Source: Aquipuribacter nitratireducens (lineage in GTDB: Bacteria > Actinomycetota > Actinomycetes > Actinomycetales > JBBAYJ01). From it: 64,000 nucleotides of DNA. The stretch lies in assembly GCF_037860835.1 (NCBI RefSeq), contig NZ_JBBEOG010000001.1, forward strand, positions 708,823 to 772,822, in the 5' to 3' direction. A model generated the notes under the pieces. It was given only the letters and a program-made list of their open reading frames with translations, searched no databases and was not told the DNA's origin. The stretch's first letter is position 1, and every line of letters begins with the position of its first letter. The translations under genes were made by a program, and so were the position numbers. Positions 9,762 through 18,727 of this stretch are shown here, in pieces.

Positions 9762-9869
9762 CCCGCCCGCGCCGCGCACGTCGGCCTCCGTGTCGACCTC
9801 CGGCCGGTAGGCCTGCGTCCCTGCTGACATACCGGCACGAGCTCTGCCTCCGTTCGACGGGTGGGGGAG

Positions 9870-10550
9870 TCAGCCGAGCTCGAGCGCCACGAGCCGCCAG
9901 CGGCCGTCGCTGCCGTCGAGGCGGGCCGCGACGGCGCGGGCGCGCACCCCGTCGAGGACCACGGCGCTGACCTCCAGGGCGCGGCTGCCCGCCGGGGCGC
10001 TGCGCACGCTGCGGACCACCGGTCGACGGGCGACCGCCGTGGCCGCGCCCCGACCGGTGGCCGCGTGCTCGAGGAGGACCCGCTGGCGGAGCTCGGCGTA
10101 GACCTCCGGCGTCGTCCAGCGCAGCAGCTGCGACGGCGGGCGGTGACCGCGCACGACGTCGACGACGGCCTGGACGAGACGGCGCACGAGGTCGTCCGGG
10201 CAGTCCCGGGCAGCGGCCCCCCGGCCCTCGTGACCGCCGTCGGGCGACGCGCCGTCACCGTCGCGGCCGACGCCCGCGGTGTCGGTCTCGTCGACGAGGG
10301 ACCGGAAGATCGGCAACGGCACGTGGGTCGCCCGCGACGGCGCCCGCGACGCGCGGACGGCCCGCGGCGACCACCGCGCCCGCGCGGGCTCCGGCACGTC
10401 GTGCACGTGCGGTCGCCGCGGCTCCACCGGCTCGACGGGCCCGTCGGGCCCGTCCGGCCCCGCGGGACGCCCGGCGCACGGCGCCACGGGTGCCGGGCGC
10501 CACGCGGGCACCGCAGGTGCCGGGGCTGCCGCGATCGTCGCTGTCGTCAT
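9870..10550 (-). CDS. Conserved Ala/Arg/Pro-rich protein (Rv3235/DUF6459-like)
   Basis: 226 aa, function unknown. The N-terminal 85 residues are Pro/Ala/Arg-rich and probably disordered. A conserved C-terminal domain follows: LVRRLVQAVVDVVRGHRPP, LLRWTTPEVYAELRQR, then a beta-rich end, LEVSAVVLDGVRARAVA and GRWRLVALELG. Placement between secA and a WS/DGAT gene matches Rv3235 in M. tuberculosis. ATG at 10550 is preceded by GAGAGGGA. It converges on secA; the 108-base gap between them shows nothing clear. Family assignment is from memory of the C-terminal motif and synteny. Confidence 0.75.
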   Translation of the reverse strand: MTTATIAAAPAPAVPAWRPAPVAPCAGRPAGPDGPDGPVEPVEPRRPHVHDVPEPARARWSPRAVRASRAPSRATHVPLPIFRSLVDETDTAGVGRDGDGASPDGGHEGRGAAARDCPDDLVRRLVQAVVDVVRGHRPPSQLLRWTTPEVYAELRQRVLLEHAATGRGAATAVARRPVVRSVRSAPAGSRALEVSAVVLDGVRARAVAARLDGSDGRWRLVALELG

Positions 10551-10712
10551 CGTCGTCCCTCTCTCACCGGCCCTTCAGGGCGCTGCGCCTGTGGCAGGTG
10601 CCCCGCGCGGCCGCGCCGTGACAACGACAGGCGGCGCGTCACGGGACGACGCCGCGCCGGACCTGCCCTACCGGTGGGTAACAAGGGGGGTGGGCTCGGT
10701 AGCATCACAGGG

Positions 10713-12167
10713 ATGTCCGACCGCCTGAGCGCTCTGGACGCCTCGTTCCTCTACGCCGAGGAGCCCGGCGCGCCTCAGCACGTCGGCACCGTCATGACCT
10801 TCGAGGGCCCGCTCGACTTCCCCCGCCTCCAGCGGCACGTCGCGGGCCGCATCGCGTTCGTGCCCCGCTACCGCAAGCGCGTCCGCGCCGTGCCCGGTGG
10901 GCTCGCGAACCCCGTGTGGGTCGACGACGCCCGCTTCGACCTCGCCTTCCACGTGCGCCGTTCCGCGCTGCCGCGCCCCGGCACGCTCGACCAGCTGCGC
11001 GAGCTCGTCGCACGGGTCCACCCCCGTCAGCTCGACCGCAGCCGTCCCCTGTGGGAGCTGTACGTCGTCGAGGGCCTCGAGGGCGACCGGTTCGCCCTGG
11101 TGAGCAAGGCCCACCAGGCGCTCGTCGACGGCGTCCACGCCCTCGACCTCGCACAGGTCGTCCTCGACGCGTCCCCCGAGGCCGTGGAGGCGCCTCCGGA
11201 CGCGTGGCGGCCGGCCCCCGAGCCGTCGGTGCTCGACCTCGTGGCGGGGGCGGCGCTCGAGGCCGCGCAGCGGCCCGGCGAGGCGGTGCGGACCGTCCGC
11301 CGCCGGGCCGCGGAGGTCCAGCAGGGCGCCGCGCGCGTCGCCGGGTCCCTCACCCGGCTCGCCGTGCAGCGCAGCGCTCCCGAGAGCCCGCTCGACGTCG
11401 AGCTGTCGCAGCAGCGCCGCTACGCCGTCGCGTCCCACGACCTCGCCGAGTTCCGCGACGTCGCCCGCCGCCACGGCAAGGAGGCCGACAACACCCGCTC
11501 CCCGGGAGCGCTCGGGGTGCGCCCGACGGTCAACGACGTCGTCCTCGCCGTGCTCGCGGGGACCCTCCGGACGTGGCTGCAGGCGCGCGGGGCGGTCGTC
11601 ACGCCCACCACCCGGGTCCGGGCGCTCGTTCCGGTGAGCGTGCTGCCCGCGGACGGCGACGACGAGCAGCGCATGCTCGAGCCGCCCGGAGCCCGGGCCG
11701 ACTCGGCGTTCGGCACGACGGTCGACGGCCAGCTCGTCGACCTGCCCGTCGGGGAGCCGAGCCCCGTCATGCGGCTGCACCAGGTCGCCTACCAGCTGAG
11801 CCCGCACCGCGAGGGCGGGCGGGCCGTGCGCGCCCGCGAGCTCGCCGCCCTCGCGGGTTTCGCGCCGCCCACGCTCCACAGCCTCGGGGTGCGGGTCGCG
11901 GCCGGGCTGTCGCGGCGGTGGTTCAACCTGCTCGTCACCAACGTGCCCGGCCCGCAGGAGCCGATGTACTGCGCCGGGGCGCGGCTCGCCGAGACCTACC
12001 CCGTCATCCCCCTGTCGCCGGGGCACGCCCTCGCCGTAGGCGTGACGAGCTACGACGGGCGCGTCTTCGTCGGCTTCAACGCCGACCGGGACGCCGTCGC
12101 CGACGTCGGGGAGATGCCGACGTACCTCGCCGAGGCGCTCGCCGAGCTGCGGGAGACGGCCCGGTGA
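10713..12167 (+). CDS. Wax ester synthase/diacylglycerol acyltransferase family protein
   Basis: 484-aa WS/DGAT family enzyme; family members acylate diacylglycerol or fatty alcohols for storage lipid. It begins MSDRLSALDASFLYAEEPGAPQ. The catalytic motif HHxxxDG reads HQALVDG (residues 134-140): the position of the usual catalytic second His is Gln135. Other family blocks are present: PTVNDVVLAVLAGTLR, RALVPVSV and LLVTNVPGPQEPMY. ATG 10713 follows TAGCAT (10700-10705) by 7 bases, suggesting a leaderless mRNA. It overlaps the patatin gene by 4 bases. Syntenic with Rv3233c/Rv3234c. Activity is uncertain because of the Gln. Confidence 0.85.
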   Translation: MSDRLSALDASFLYAEEPGAPQHVGTVMTFEGPLDFPRLQRHVAGRIAFVPRYRKRVRAVPGGLANPVWVDDARFDLAFHVRRSALPRPGTLDQLRELVARVHPRQLDRSRPLWELYVVEGLEGDRFALVSKAHQALVDGVHALDLAQVVLDASPEAVEAPPDAWRPAPEPSVLDLVAGAALEAAQRPGEAVRTVRRRAAEVQQGAARVAGSLTRLAVQRSAPESPLDVELSQQRRYAVASHDLAEFRDVARRHGKEADNTRSPGALGVRPTVNDVVLAVLAGTLRTWLQARGAVVTPTTRVRALVPVSVLPADGDDEQRMLEPPGARADSAFGTTVDGQLVDLPVGEPSPVMRLHQVAYQLSPHREGGRAVRARELAALAGFAPPTLHSLGVRVAAGLSRRWFNLLVTNVPGPQEPMYCAGARLAETYPVIPLSPGHALAVGVTSYDGRVFVGFNADRDAVADVGEMPTYLAEALAELRETAR

Positions 12168-13273
12168 GCCCGCGTTCGGCGCGCCGCGGGAGGACGCGGG
12201 GCCGCGGCGGGCGCCCGTCGTGGGGCCTCGTCCTCGGCGGTGGCGGGGTGCTCGGCGGGGCGTGGATGGTCGGCGCGCTCACCGCGTACGAGGAGGTGAG
12301 CGGACGCGACTGCCGCGACGCCGACGTCATCATCGGCACGTCCGTCGGGGCGTTCGCGGCGGCCCTGCTGGGTGCCGGCGCCTCGGTGGCCGACTGGCGC
12401 GCCCACCAGGAGGGTCGTGCCGTGCGTCACGGTCCGATGGCGGGGCTGTCGTGGGACTACGACGTCGACAGCGGCGGGGCGACGCCACCGACGCCGGGCC
12501 GCCGACCCGGCTCGCCCGGCCTCGTCACCTCCGGCGTGCGGCGCCTGCGCCGGCTGCCGCCGACCGCCGTCCTGTCCGGTCTCGTCCCGGAGGGCCGCGG
12601 CTCCATGACGCGGATCGGGGAGACCGTCGACGGGCTCCTCGGCGGCCGCGACTGGGTCCGCCGGCGCGGCGTGCGCGTCGTCGCCCTCGACTACGACTCC
12701 GGGCACCGCACCGTGTTCGCCGGGCCCACGGACCAGCCCGACGCCGACCGCCACCGCCGCCACACCGTGCGCGGTGCCCGTCTCCCGGACGCCGTCATGG
12801 CGTCGTGCGCGATCCCCGGCTGGTACGCGCCCGTGCGGATCGGGGACCACCGCTACGTCGACGGGGGCGCCTGGTCGAGCACCAACGTCGACCTCGTCGC
12901 CGCCGACCACCTCGACGAGGTCGTCGTCGTCGCGCCCATGGTGTGCTTCGCTCCCGACCGGCCCCGCAGCTTCGCCCAGATCGTCGACCGGCAGTGGCGG
13001 GCGTCGGTGACGGCCCGCTGCCTGCGGGAGGTGCAGGCCGCCCACGCCGCCGGCACGGCCGTCACCGTCATCGGGCCGTCCGCGGAGGACCTCGAGGCGG
13101 TCGGACCCAACGTCATGGACCCCAACCGGCGACGCCGGGTCCTCGAGACCTCCCTGCGCACCTCGCGGGCCGCGCTCGCCGACCCCGAGCCCCTCGAGCT
13201 GCCCGTGCCGCCCGCGCCGAGCGCGCCCGCCGACGCCCGTCACCAGCGCGACGCGGCCGGGGCCCGCCGGTGA
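12164..13273 (+). CDS. Patatin-like phospholipase
   Basis: 369-aa patatin family serine lipase. Glycine-rich oxyanion loop GLVLGGGGVLGG at residues 21-32, nucleophile elbow GTSVG with Ser60, and catalytic Asp233 in the YVDGG motif. GTG 12164 overlaps the acyltransferase stop as GTGA. An Arg-rich N-terminus and a Pro/Ala-rich tail flank the domain. No signal peptide or membrane segment is evident, so it is probably cytosolic or membrane-peripheral. Coupling to a WS/DGAT-family gene points to neutral-lipid or membrane-lipid turnover, which is inference. Confidence 0.87.
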   Translation: MSPRSARRGRTRGRGGRPSWGLVLGGGGVLGGAWMVGALTAYEEVSGRDCRDADVIIGTSVGAFAAALLGAGASVADWRAHQEGRAVRHGPMAGLSWDYDVDSGGATPPTPGRRPGSPGLVTSGVRRLRRLPPTAVLSGLVPEGRGSMTRIGETVDGLLGGRDWVRRRGVRVVALDYDSGHRTVFAGPTDQPDADRHRRHTVRGARLPDAVMASCAIPGWYAPVRIGDHRYVDGGAWSSTNVDLVAADHLDEVVVVAPMVCFAPDRPRSFAQIVDRQWRASVTARCLREVQAAHAAGTAVTVIGPSAEDLEAVGPNVMDPNRRRRVLETSLRTSRAALADPEPLELPVPPAPSAPADARHQRDAAGARR

Positions 13274-13797
13274 AGGGGGTCCGGGTCTACCTGCCGACGA
13301 CCTGGGCGGCTCTCCCTGCGCTCGCGACGGCCGGCGTGCCGCCCGCCACGACGGGCTACGCCGCCACCGCGGCGCTCGCCGAGGCCCTGGACGTGCCGGT
13401 CCGCCAGGACGAGCTGCTCGAGGACGCCCCGGACACCTCCGAGCACCTCGACGACCTCCACGCCGCGGCGGCCGCCGCGGCCGCCGACCACTCCCTCCTC
13501 CTGCTCGCCGACGGCCCCGAGCCCGGCCCGGCGCGTCGCGCCGTCGTCGTCGCGGTCGCGCACGTCTCGACGGTGCCCGGTCACGGCGAGCACCCGGGAG
13601 CCGTTCGGCTCGAGGAGGCCGTGCCGTGGTCGCGCGTGGAGGCCGTGCTCGCCGACGGTCCCGGCGACGAGCCGGCCGTGGCGGCAGCCCTCGCGGCGCT
13701 CGGGGCCGACGCGGACGCGGGGCTCGAGCGCGCGGTGGCCGTGCTCGACGACGTCGCGCTCGGCTGGTTCGCGCCGTCGGAGGTCGCGGCGCCCTGA
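13270..13797 (+). CDS. Small conserved actinobacterial protein (DUF6912-like)
   Basis: 175 aa, function unknown. It begins VKGVRVYLPTTWAALPALA, which I recall as the signature of a family present across actinobacteria (DUF6912). A predicted compact alpha/beta protein without membrane segments; it ends with AVAVLDDVALGWFAPSEV. The GTG overlaps the patatin stop by 4 bases, making it the third gene of the operon starting at 10713. Family name is from memory; only the overlap and the frame are directly visible. Confidence 0.75.
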   Translation: MKGVRVYLPTTWAALPALATAGVPPATTGYAATAALAEALDVPVRQDELLEDAPDTSEHLDDLHAAAAAAAADHSLLLLADGPEPGPARRAVVVAVAHVSTVPGHGEHPGAVRLEEAVPWSRVEAVLADGPGDEPAVAAALAALGADADAGLERAVAVLDDVALGWFAPSEVAAP

Positions 13798-13832
13798 GGG
13801 TCCGTCGCCGGCCCGTGGCTAGGCTCCCGGGC

Positions 13833-15752
13833 GTGGCCGCCCCGACCCCCGACGTGCACGACGAGCTGTTCGAGCTGCGCCTGGAGCGCTGGCTCCCGGA
13901 CCTCGACGCGGGTCTGGCCGGGGCGTACGAGCCGGAGCAGTGCGAGGCGCTCCGCACCGCCGTCGTACGGGTCCTGCGGCGTGCGCACGCGGCCCGGCGA
14001 CCCGTGCTGCGACAGCACGACCAGCGGCGCCTGCTGCGTCCGGACTGGTTCCAGCGGGAGGACGTCCTCGGCTACGCCGCCTACACCGAGCGCTTCGCGG
14101 GCGACCTCGACGGCGTCCGGCGACGCATCGGCTACCTCGAGGAGCTGGGGGTCACGTACCTGCACCTCCTGCCGCTGCTGGAGCCCCGCCCCGGCGACAA
14201 CGACGGCGGCTACGCGGTCGCGGACTACCGGCGCGTCCGGGCGGACCTCGGCACCAACGACGACCTCGCCCGCCTGGCCGACACCCTCCACGAGCACGGC
14301 ATCAGCCTGTGCGTCGACCTCGTCCTCAACCACGTCGCGTACGAGCACGAGTGGGCGCGCCGGGCCCGGGCGGGGGAGGAGCGCTACCGCCGCTACTTCC
14401 GCGTGTTCCCCGACCGCAAGGAGCCGGACGCCTACGAGCAGACCCTGCCGGAGGTGTTCCCCGACTTCGCGCCCGGCAACTTCACGTGGGACGACGACCT
14501 CGACGGCTGGGTGTGGACGACGTTCAACTCCTGGCAGTGGGACGTCGACTGGTCGAACCCCGACGTGTTCGTCGAGTACCTCGAGATCGTCTGCCACCTC
14601 GCGAACCTCGGCGTCGACGTCCTCCGCCTCGACGCCATCGCGTTCCTGTGGAAGCGGCTCGGGACCACGTGCCAGAACGAGCCGGAGGTGCACGCCCTCA
14701 CGCAGGCCCTGCGCGCGGCGCTCCGCGTCGTCGCCCCCGCCGTCGCGCTCAAGGCCGAGGCGATCGTCGGGCCGCGCGACCTCGTGCCGTACCTCGGCAC
14801 CGGCCGCCACCACGGCAAGGTGAGCGACCTCGCGTACCACAACAGCCTCATGGTCCAGGTGTGGTCGATGCTCGCCAGCCGCGACGTCCGCCTCACCGTC
14901 CACGCCCTCCGGCAGTTCCCGCCCGTGCCGTCGACGACGGCGTGGATCACGTACGTCCGCTGCCACGACGACATCGGCTGGGCGGTCGACGACGGCGACG
15001 CCGCCGCGGTCGGGCTCAGCGGGTACGCCCACCGGGCCTTCCTCGCCGACTACTACACCGGCGGCTTCCCCGGCTCCTTCGGGCGCGGCCTCACGTTCCA
15101 GCACAACCCGGAGACCGGGGACCGGCGCACCTCCGGGACGGCGGCGTCGCTGCTCGGTGTCGACGCCGCCCTCGAGCAGCCCGAGGGCCCGGACCGCCTG
15201 CGCGCCCTCGACGGTGCCGTCGCGCGGCTGCTGCTCGCGCACGCCGTCGTCATCGGCTTCGGCGGGGTCCCCGTCATCTGGTCGGGCGACGAGCTCGGGC
15301 TGCGCGACGACCCCGTGTGGTTCGACGAACCGGGCCACGGGGGCGACAACCGCTGGGCGCACCGCCCCCGCATCCCGTGGGAGCCGAACGCGCTCGGGGA
15401 GCACGCCGCCGACCGGCACGACCCCACGAGCGTCGCCGGACGCGTGTTCGGCGGGCTCGCGGCACTCGCACGGGCCCGCGCCGGGCTGCCGCAGCTGCAC
15501 GCGGCCGTGCCGAGCGAAGCCCTGGACCCCGTGCACGACGGCGTGCTCGCGATCGTGCGCCGGCACCCGGTCGGGTCGCTGCTCGCCCTCTACAACGTCA
15601 CCGAGCACGCGGCCGACGTGCCGGGGTGGCTGCTGCACGCCCACGGGCTGGCTGCGGCCCGTGACCACGTCGCGGGTCGGGACGTGGACGTCGCCGCCCA
15701 CGAGGTCCTCACGCTGCCGCCCTACGCCGCCTGCTGGCTCACCGCCCGCTGA
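13833..15752 (+). CDS. Amylosucrase (GH13 family)
   Basis: 639-aa GH13 enzyme. Amylosucrase makes alpha-1,4-glucan from sucrose, releasing fructose. Catalytic set: nucleophile Asp267 (VDVLRLDAIAFLWKR), acid/base Glu309 (ALKAEAIVGPRD) and transition-state Asp379 (VRCHDDIGW). The DIGW and FLWK contexts and the N-terminal helical domain (1-90) favour amylosucrase over trehalose synthase or other GH13 members. GTG 13833 follows TAGGCT (13820-13825) by 7 bases: a likely leaderless mRNA. The 3' end overlaps the convergent gene at 15722 by 31 bases. No signal peptide is seen, so it acts inside the cell. Confidence 0.85.
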   Translation: MAAPTPDVHDELFELRLERWLPDLDAGLAGAYEPEQCEALRTAVVRVLRRAHAARRPVLRQHDQRRLLRPDWFQREDVLGYAAYTERFAGDLDGVRRRIGYLEELGVTYLHLLPLLEPRPGDNDGGYAVADYRRVRADLGTNDDLARLADTLHEHGISLCVDLVLNHVAYEHEWARRARAGEERYRRYFRVFPDRKEPDAYEQTLPEVFPDFAPGNFTWDDDLDGWVWTTFNSWQWDVDWSNPDVFVEYLEIVCHLANLGVDVLRLDAIAFLWKRLGTTCQNEPEVHALTQALRAALRVVAPAVALKAEAIVGPRDLVPYLGTGRHHGKVSDLAYHNSLMVQVWSMLASRDVRLTVHALRQFPPVPSTTAWITYVRCHDDIGWAVDDGDAAAVGLSGYAHRAFLADYYTGGFPGSFGRGLTFQHNPETGDRRTSGTAASLLGVDAALEQPEGPDRLRALDGAVARLLLAHAVVIGFGGVPVIWSGDELGLRDDPVWFDEPGHGGDNRWAHRPRIPWEPNALGEHAADRHDPTSVAGRVFGGLAALARARAGLPQLHAAVPSEALDPVHDGVLAIVRRHPVGSLLALYNVTEHAADVPGWLLHAHGLAAARDHVAGRDVDVAAHEVLTLPPYAACWLTAR

Positions 15753-17242
15753 GGCTCCGCGGCGCGCTCGCGCTCGAGCCGCTCGGCGGCCAGCGCGACG
15801 TTCTGCTGCATGCCGCCGAACACGAAGGCGTGGAAGGGCAGGACGGCCAGCCAGTACGCCTCGCCCGGCAGCCCCCGGGGGTGGAACACCGCGCGCTGGC
15901 GGAAGAGGGTGCGGCCCACGGGGTCCTGCTCGACGCGCAGCTCCAGCCACGCCATGCCGGGGACCTTCATCTCGGCGCGCAGCCGCAGCAGCCGCAGCTC
16001 CTGCACCTCCTCGACCCGCCACCAGTCGAGCGCGTCCCCGACGGTGACCCGCGCCGGGTCCCGGCGTCCGCGCGTGAGGCCGGGTCCGCCGGAGAAGCGG
16101 TCGAGCCAGCCCCGCACCGACCACGCCAGCGGCCAGGAGTACCAGCCGTTCTCCCCGCCGATGCCCTGGATGACCGACCACAGGTGCTCCGGCGACGCCC
16201 GCACGGGCGTGGCCCGCTCGTCGACGTAGAGGGACCCGCCGGCCCACTCCGGGTCGCTCGGCAGGGGGTCGCTCGGGGTGCCGGGCAGGCTCGCCGAGGA
16301 CCACCGGGTGAGGACGGTCGCCTCCTTCACCCGCTGCAGCGCGAGCTCGACGGCGCGGTCGAAACCGAGCCGGCCCTCCGGCGGGTCGGGCACCCACGCG
16401 CGGATGTCGTCGTCGGTGGCGACGACCTCGTGGACGAGGCTCTCGACGAGGGGTTTCGCGATGCGGTGCGGCACGGGCGTCACCAGGCCCACCCAGTGCG
16501 CCGACAGCCCGGGGCTCAGCACGTTGAGGGGGAGGATGACGCGACGGCCCAGCCCGGCGACGGCCGCGTACCGCTGCATCATGTCGGTGTACGTCAGCAC
16601 GTCCGGCCCGCCGATGTCGAAGGCCCGGCTGACGTGCGGCGGGAGCGCGGCGACACCGACGAGGTAGCGGAGGACGTCGCGGACCGCGATGGGCTGGATG
16701 CGGTTGCGCACCCAGCGCGGCGTGATCATGGCGGGGAGCCGCTCCGTGAGGTAGCGGAGCATCTCGAAGGACGCGGACCCGGACCCGAGGATGACGGCGG
16801 CCCGCAGCACGGTGGTCGGGACCCCCGAGGCGAGGAAGATCTCCCCGACCTCCCGGCGGGAGCGCATGTGGGGGGACAGCGTCGCCTCGTCCGGGTGGAG
16901 CCCTCCGAGGTAGACGATCCGGCCGACCCGCGCGTCCCGCGCCTCCCGCGCGAACAGGCGGGCCGCCTCCCTGTCGAGGGCCTCGAAGCGCGGTCCCGAG
17001 GCGAGGGAGTGGATGAGGTAGTACGCGACGTCGACGCCGTCGAGGGCGGCGCGGACGGCGTCCTCGTCGAGGGCGTCGCCGCGCACGACCTCGACCTCGT
17101 CGCGCCACGGCTGCCCGCCCAGGCGCTCCGGGTGCCGGGCGAGCGCGCGGACGCGGTAGCCCGCGCGGAGCAGCTCCGGGACGAGCCGGCCCCCGACGTA
17201 CCCGGTGGCGCCGGTCACGAGGACGAGGGGGGAGCCGCTCAT
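15722..17242 (-). CDS. SDR-family NAD(P)-binding protein with C-terminal DUF2867
   Basis: 506 aa. N-terminal atypical short-chain dehydrogenase/epimerase domain with the dinucleotide motif VTGATGYVGG (residues 8-17) and the block VAYYLIHSLASG. The C-terminal half (about 330-490) is DUF2867, with YSWPLAWSVRGWLDRFSGG and FHPRGLPGEAYWLAVLPFHAF. The family is widespread in actinobacteria but the substrate is unknown. ATG 17242 is preceded by a CTGGGGGG stretch that may serve as ribosome binding site. Its last 31 bases overlap the end of the convergent amylosucrase gene. Confidence 0.82.
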   Translation of the reverse strand: MSGSPLVLVTGATGYVGGRLVPELLRAGYRVRALARHPERLGGQPWRDEVEVVRGDALDEDAVRAALDGVDVAYYLIHSLASGPRFEALDREAARLFAREARDARVGRIVYLGGLHPDEATLSPHMRSRREVGEIFLASGVPTTVLRAAVILGSGSASFEMLRYLTERLPAMITPRWVRNRIQPIAVRDVLRYLVGVAALPPHVSRAFDIGGPDVLTYTDMMQRYAAVAGLGRRVILPLNVLSPGLSAHWVGLVTPVPHRIAKPLVESLVHEVVATDDDIRAWVPDPPEGRLGFDRAVELALQRVKEATVLTRWSSASLPGTPSDPLPSDPEWAGGSLYVDERATPVRASPEHLWSVIQGIGGENGWYSWPLAWSVRGWLDRFSGGPGLTRGRRDPARVTVGDALDWWRVEEVQELRLLRLRAEMKVPGMAWLELRVEQDPVGRTLFRQRAVFHPRGLPGEAYWLAVLPFHAFVFGGMQQNVALAAERLERERAAEPQRAVSQQAA

Positions 17243-17331
17243 CCCCCCAGTCTCGGCACGGCCGCGGGGGCCCGCACCCGGGACGACGGCGGCGGAGGTC
17301 CGGGTGGTGCGCGGACCGAGCCGGAGCCGGG

Positions 17332-18672
17332 TCAGGCGCGGGGCCTCTCGCCCGGGCCCGCGGTCTCGGAGGCGCCGAACGGCTCGCCCTGACCGGGCTC
17401 GGGGGCGTCCTCCTGGGCGACGTCGGCCTCGCCGCGCGTGCTCTGCGGCGCGGGGGGGATGTCGTCGCCGGTCGTGGGGACGGGACCGGTGCGTCGCCGC
17501 GCAGGCGGGCTCGGGGCCGCGGCGGCGCCACCGCCGACCCGCTCGGCCTCCGCGGGCTCGTCCTCGCTCCCGGGCCCCTCGGTCCGCATCCACACCGTGC
17601 GCTGGGGGAACGGGATCTCGATGCCGAGGGTGTCGAAGCGGTACTTGATCCGCCGGCGCATCTCCCGGGCGACGACCCACTGCTTGAGCGGCACGGTCTT
17701 GATGATCATGCGGACGGTGATGCCGTCGGCCGCGAGCGCCTCCACGCCCCACACCTCGGGCTCGTCGAGGAAGTGCTGTGACCAGTCCGGGTCGGTGCGC
17801 ATCTGGTGGCCGAGGTCCTTGAGCACCTCCATCACCTGGGTGAGGTCCTCGCCGTAGGCCACGTCGACGTCGAGGACCGCCCGGGACCAGCCCTGGCTCA
17901 TGTTCCCGACGCGCACGACCTCGCCGTTGCGGACGTGCCACACGGTGCCGTCGACCGCCCGCAGGCGCGTCACACGGAGCCCGACGGCCTCCACGACCCC
18001 GGTCGCCTCGCCCATGTCGATGACGTCGCCGACGCCGTACTGGTCCTCGGCGATCATGAAGAGGCCGGAGATGAAGTCCTGGACGAGGGTCTGCGCACCG
18101 AAGCCCAGCGCGATCCCGACGATGCCGGCGCCGGCGACGAGGCCGGTGATGTTGACCCCGAGCGTCGGGAGGATGACGAAGACGGCGGCGGTCCACACGA
18201 CGACGGACACGAACGCCCGCAGGATCGAGCCGATCGCCTGCGCCCGCTGCACCTTGCGCTCGCGGGTGATCGGGTCGGGGGACTCGAGGAAGTCGAGGCG
18301 ACCGCGCCGGCGGCGGCCGGCGCTCGCCTCGTGGTCGCTCTCGATCCGCCGGACGGTGCGGTTGATGACGCGGTGGAGGACGTAGCGCAGGACCGCCGCG
18401 ACGACGACGACCGCGACGATCAGGAGCAGGGGGTTGACGATGCCCGCCAGGGTCTGGGCGAGCTCGATGTCGCCGACCGCGCGGTTGAGGAGACCGCAGA
18501 CCGTGAGGTCCTGCGTGCCGCACGGCTGCTCGCGCAGGGCCTCGGCGATCTCCTCGCCGGTACCGGTCGGTTCCGTGGTCGGCTCGCCGCCCTCGCTCGC
18601 CTCCGGGGACGGCACGAGCGGGTTGCGCGGCAGGGACGCGGGCATGCTGAGGAGAGCGGTCCAGGGGGGCAT
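17332..18672 (-). CDS. MscS-family mechanosensitive ion channel
   Basis: 446 aa. Small-conductance mechanosensitive channel that releases solutes on hypo-osmotic shock. A hydrophobic segment at about 80-100 is followed by a second near 150-175 and the pore helix signature LVAGAGIVGIALGFGAQTLV. After it come the MscS beta domain (YGVGDVIDMGEATGVVEAVG) and the mixed C-terminal domain; the last 80 residues are Pro/Glu-rich and disordered. ATG 18672 follows the hexamer TACGGT (reverse strand, 18686-18681) by 8 bases, consistent with leaderless transcription. Confidence 0.9.
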   Translation of the reverse strand: MPPWTALLSMPASLPRNPLVPSPEASEGGEPTTEPTGTGEEIAEALREQPCGTQDLTVCGLLNRAVGDIELAQTLAGIVNPLLLIVAVVVVAAVLRYVLHRVINRTVRRIESDHEASAGRRRRGRLDFLESPDPITRERKVQRAQAIGSILRAFVSVVVWTAAVFVILPTLGVNITGLVAGAGIVGIALGFGAQTLVQDFISGLFMIAEDQYGVGDVIDMGEATGVVEAVGLRVTRLRAVDGTVWHVRNGEVVRVGNMSQGWSRAVLDVDVAYGEDLTQVMEVLKDLGHQMRTDPDWSQHFLDEPEVWGVEALAADGITVRMIIKTVPLKQWVVAREMRRRIKYRFDTLGIEIPFPQRTVWMRTEGPGSEDEPAEAERVGGGAAAAPSPPARRRTGPVPTTGDDIPPAPQSTRGEADVAQEDAPEPGQGEPFGASETAGPGERPRA

Positions 18673-18727
18673 CGCGCGCCACCGTAGCGACCCGCCATGA
18701 GAGCGACGGCCCCTGTCCGGGGCGGGG

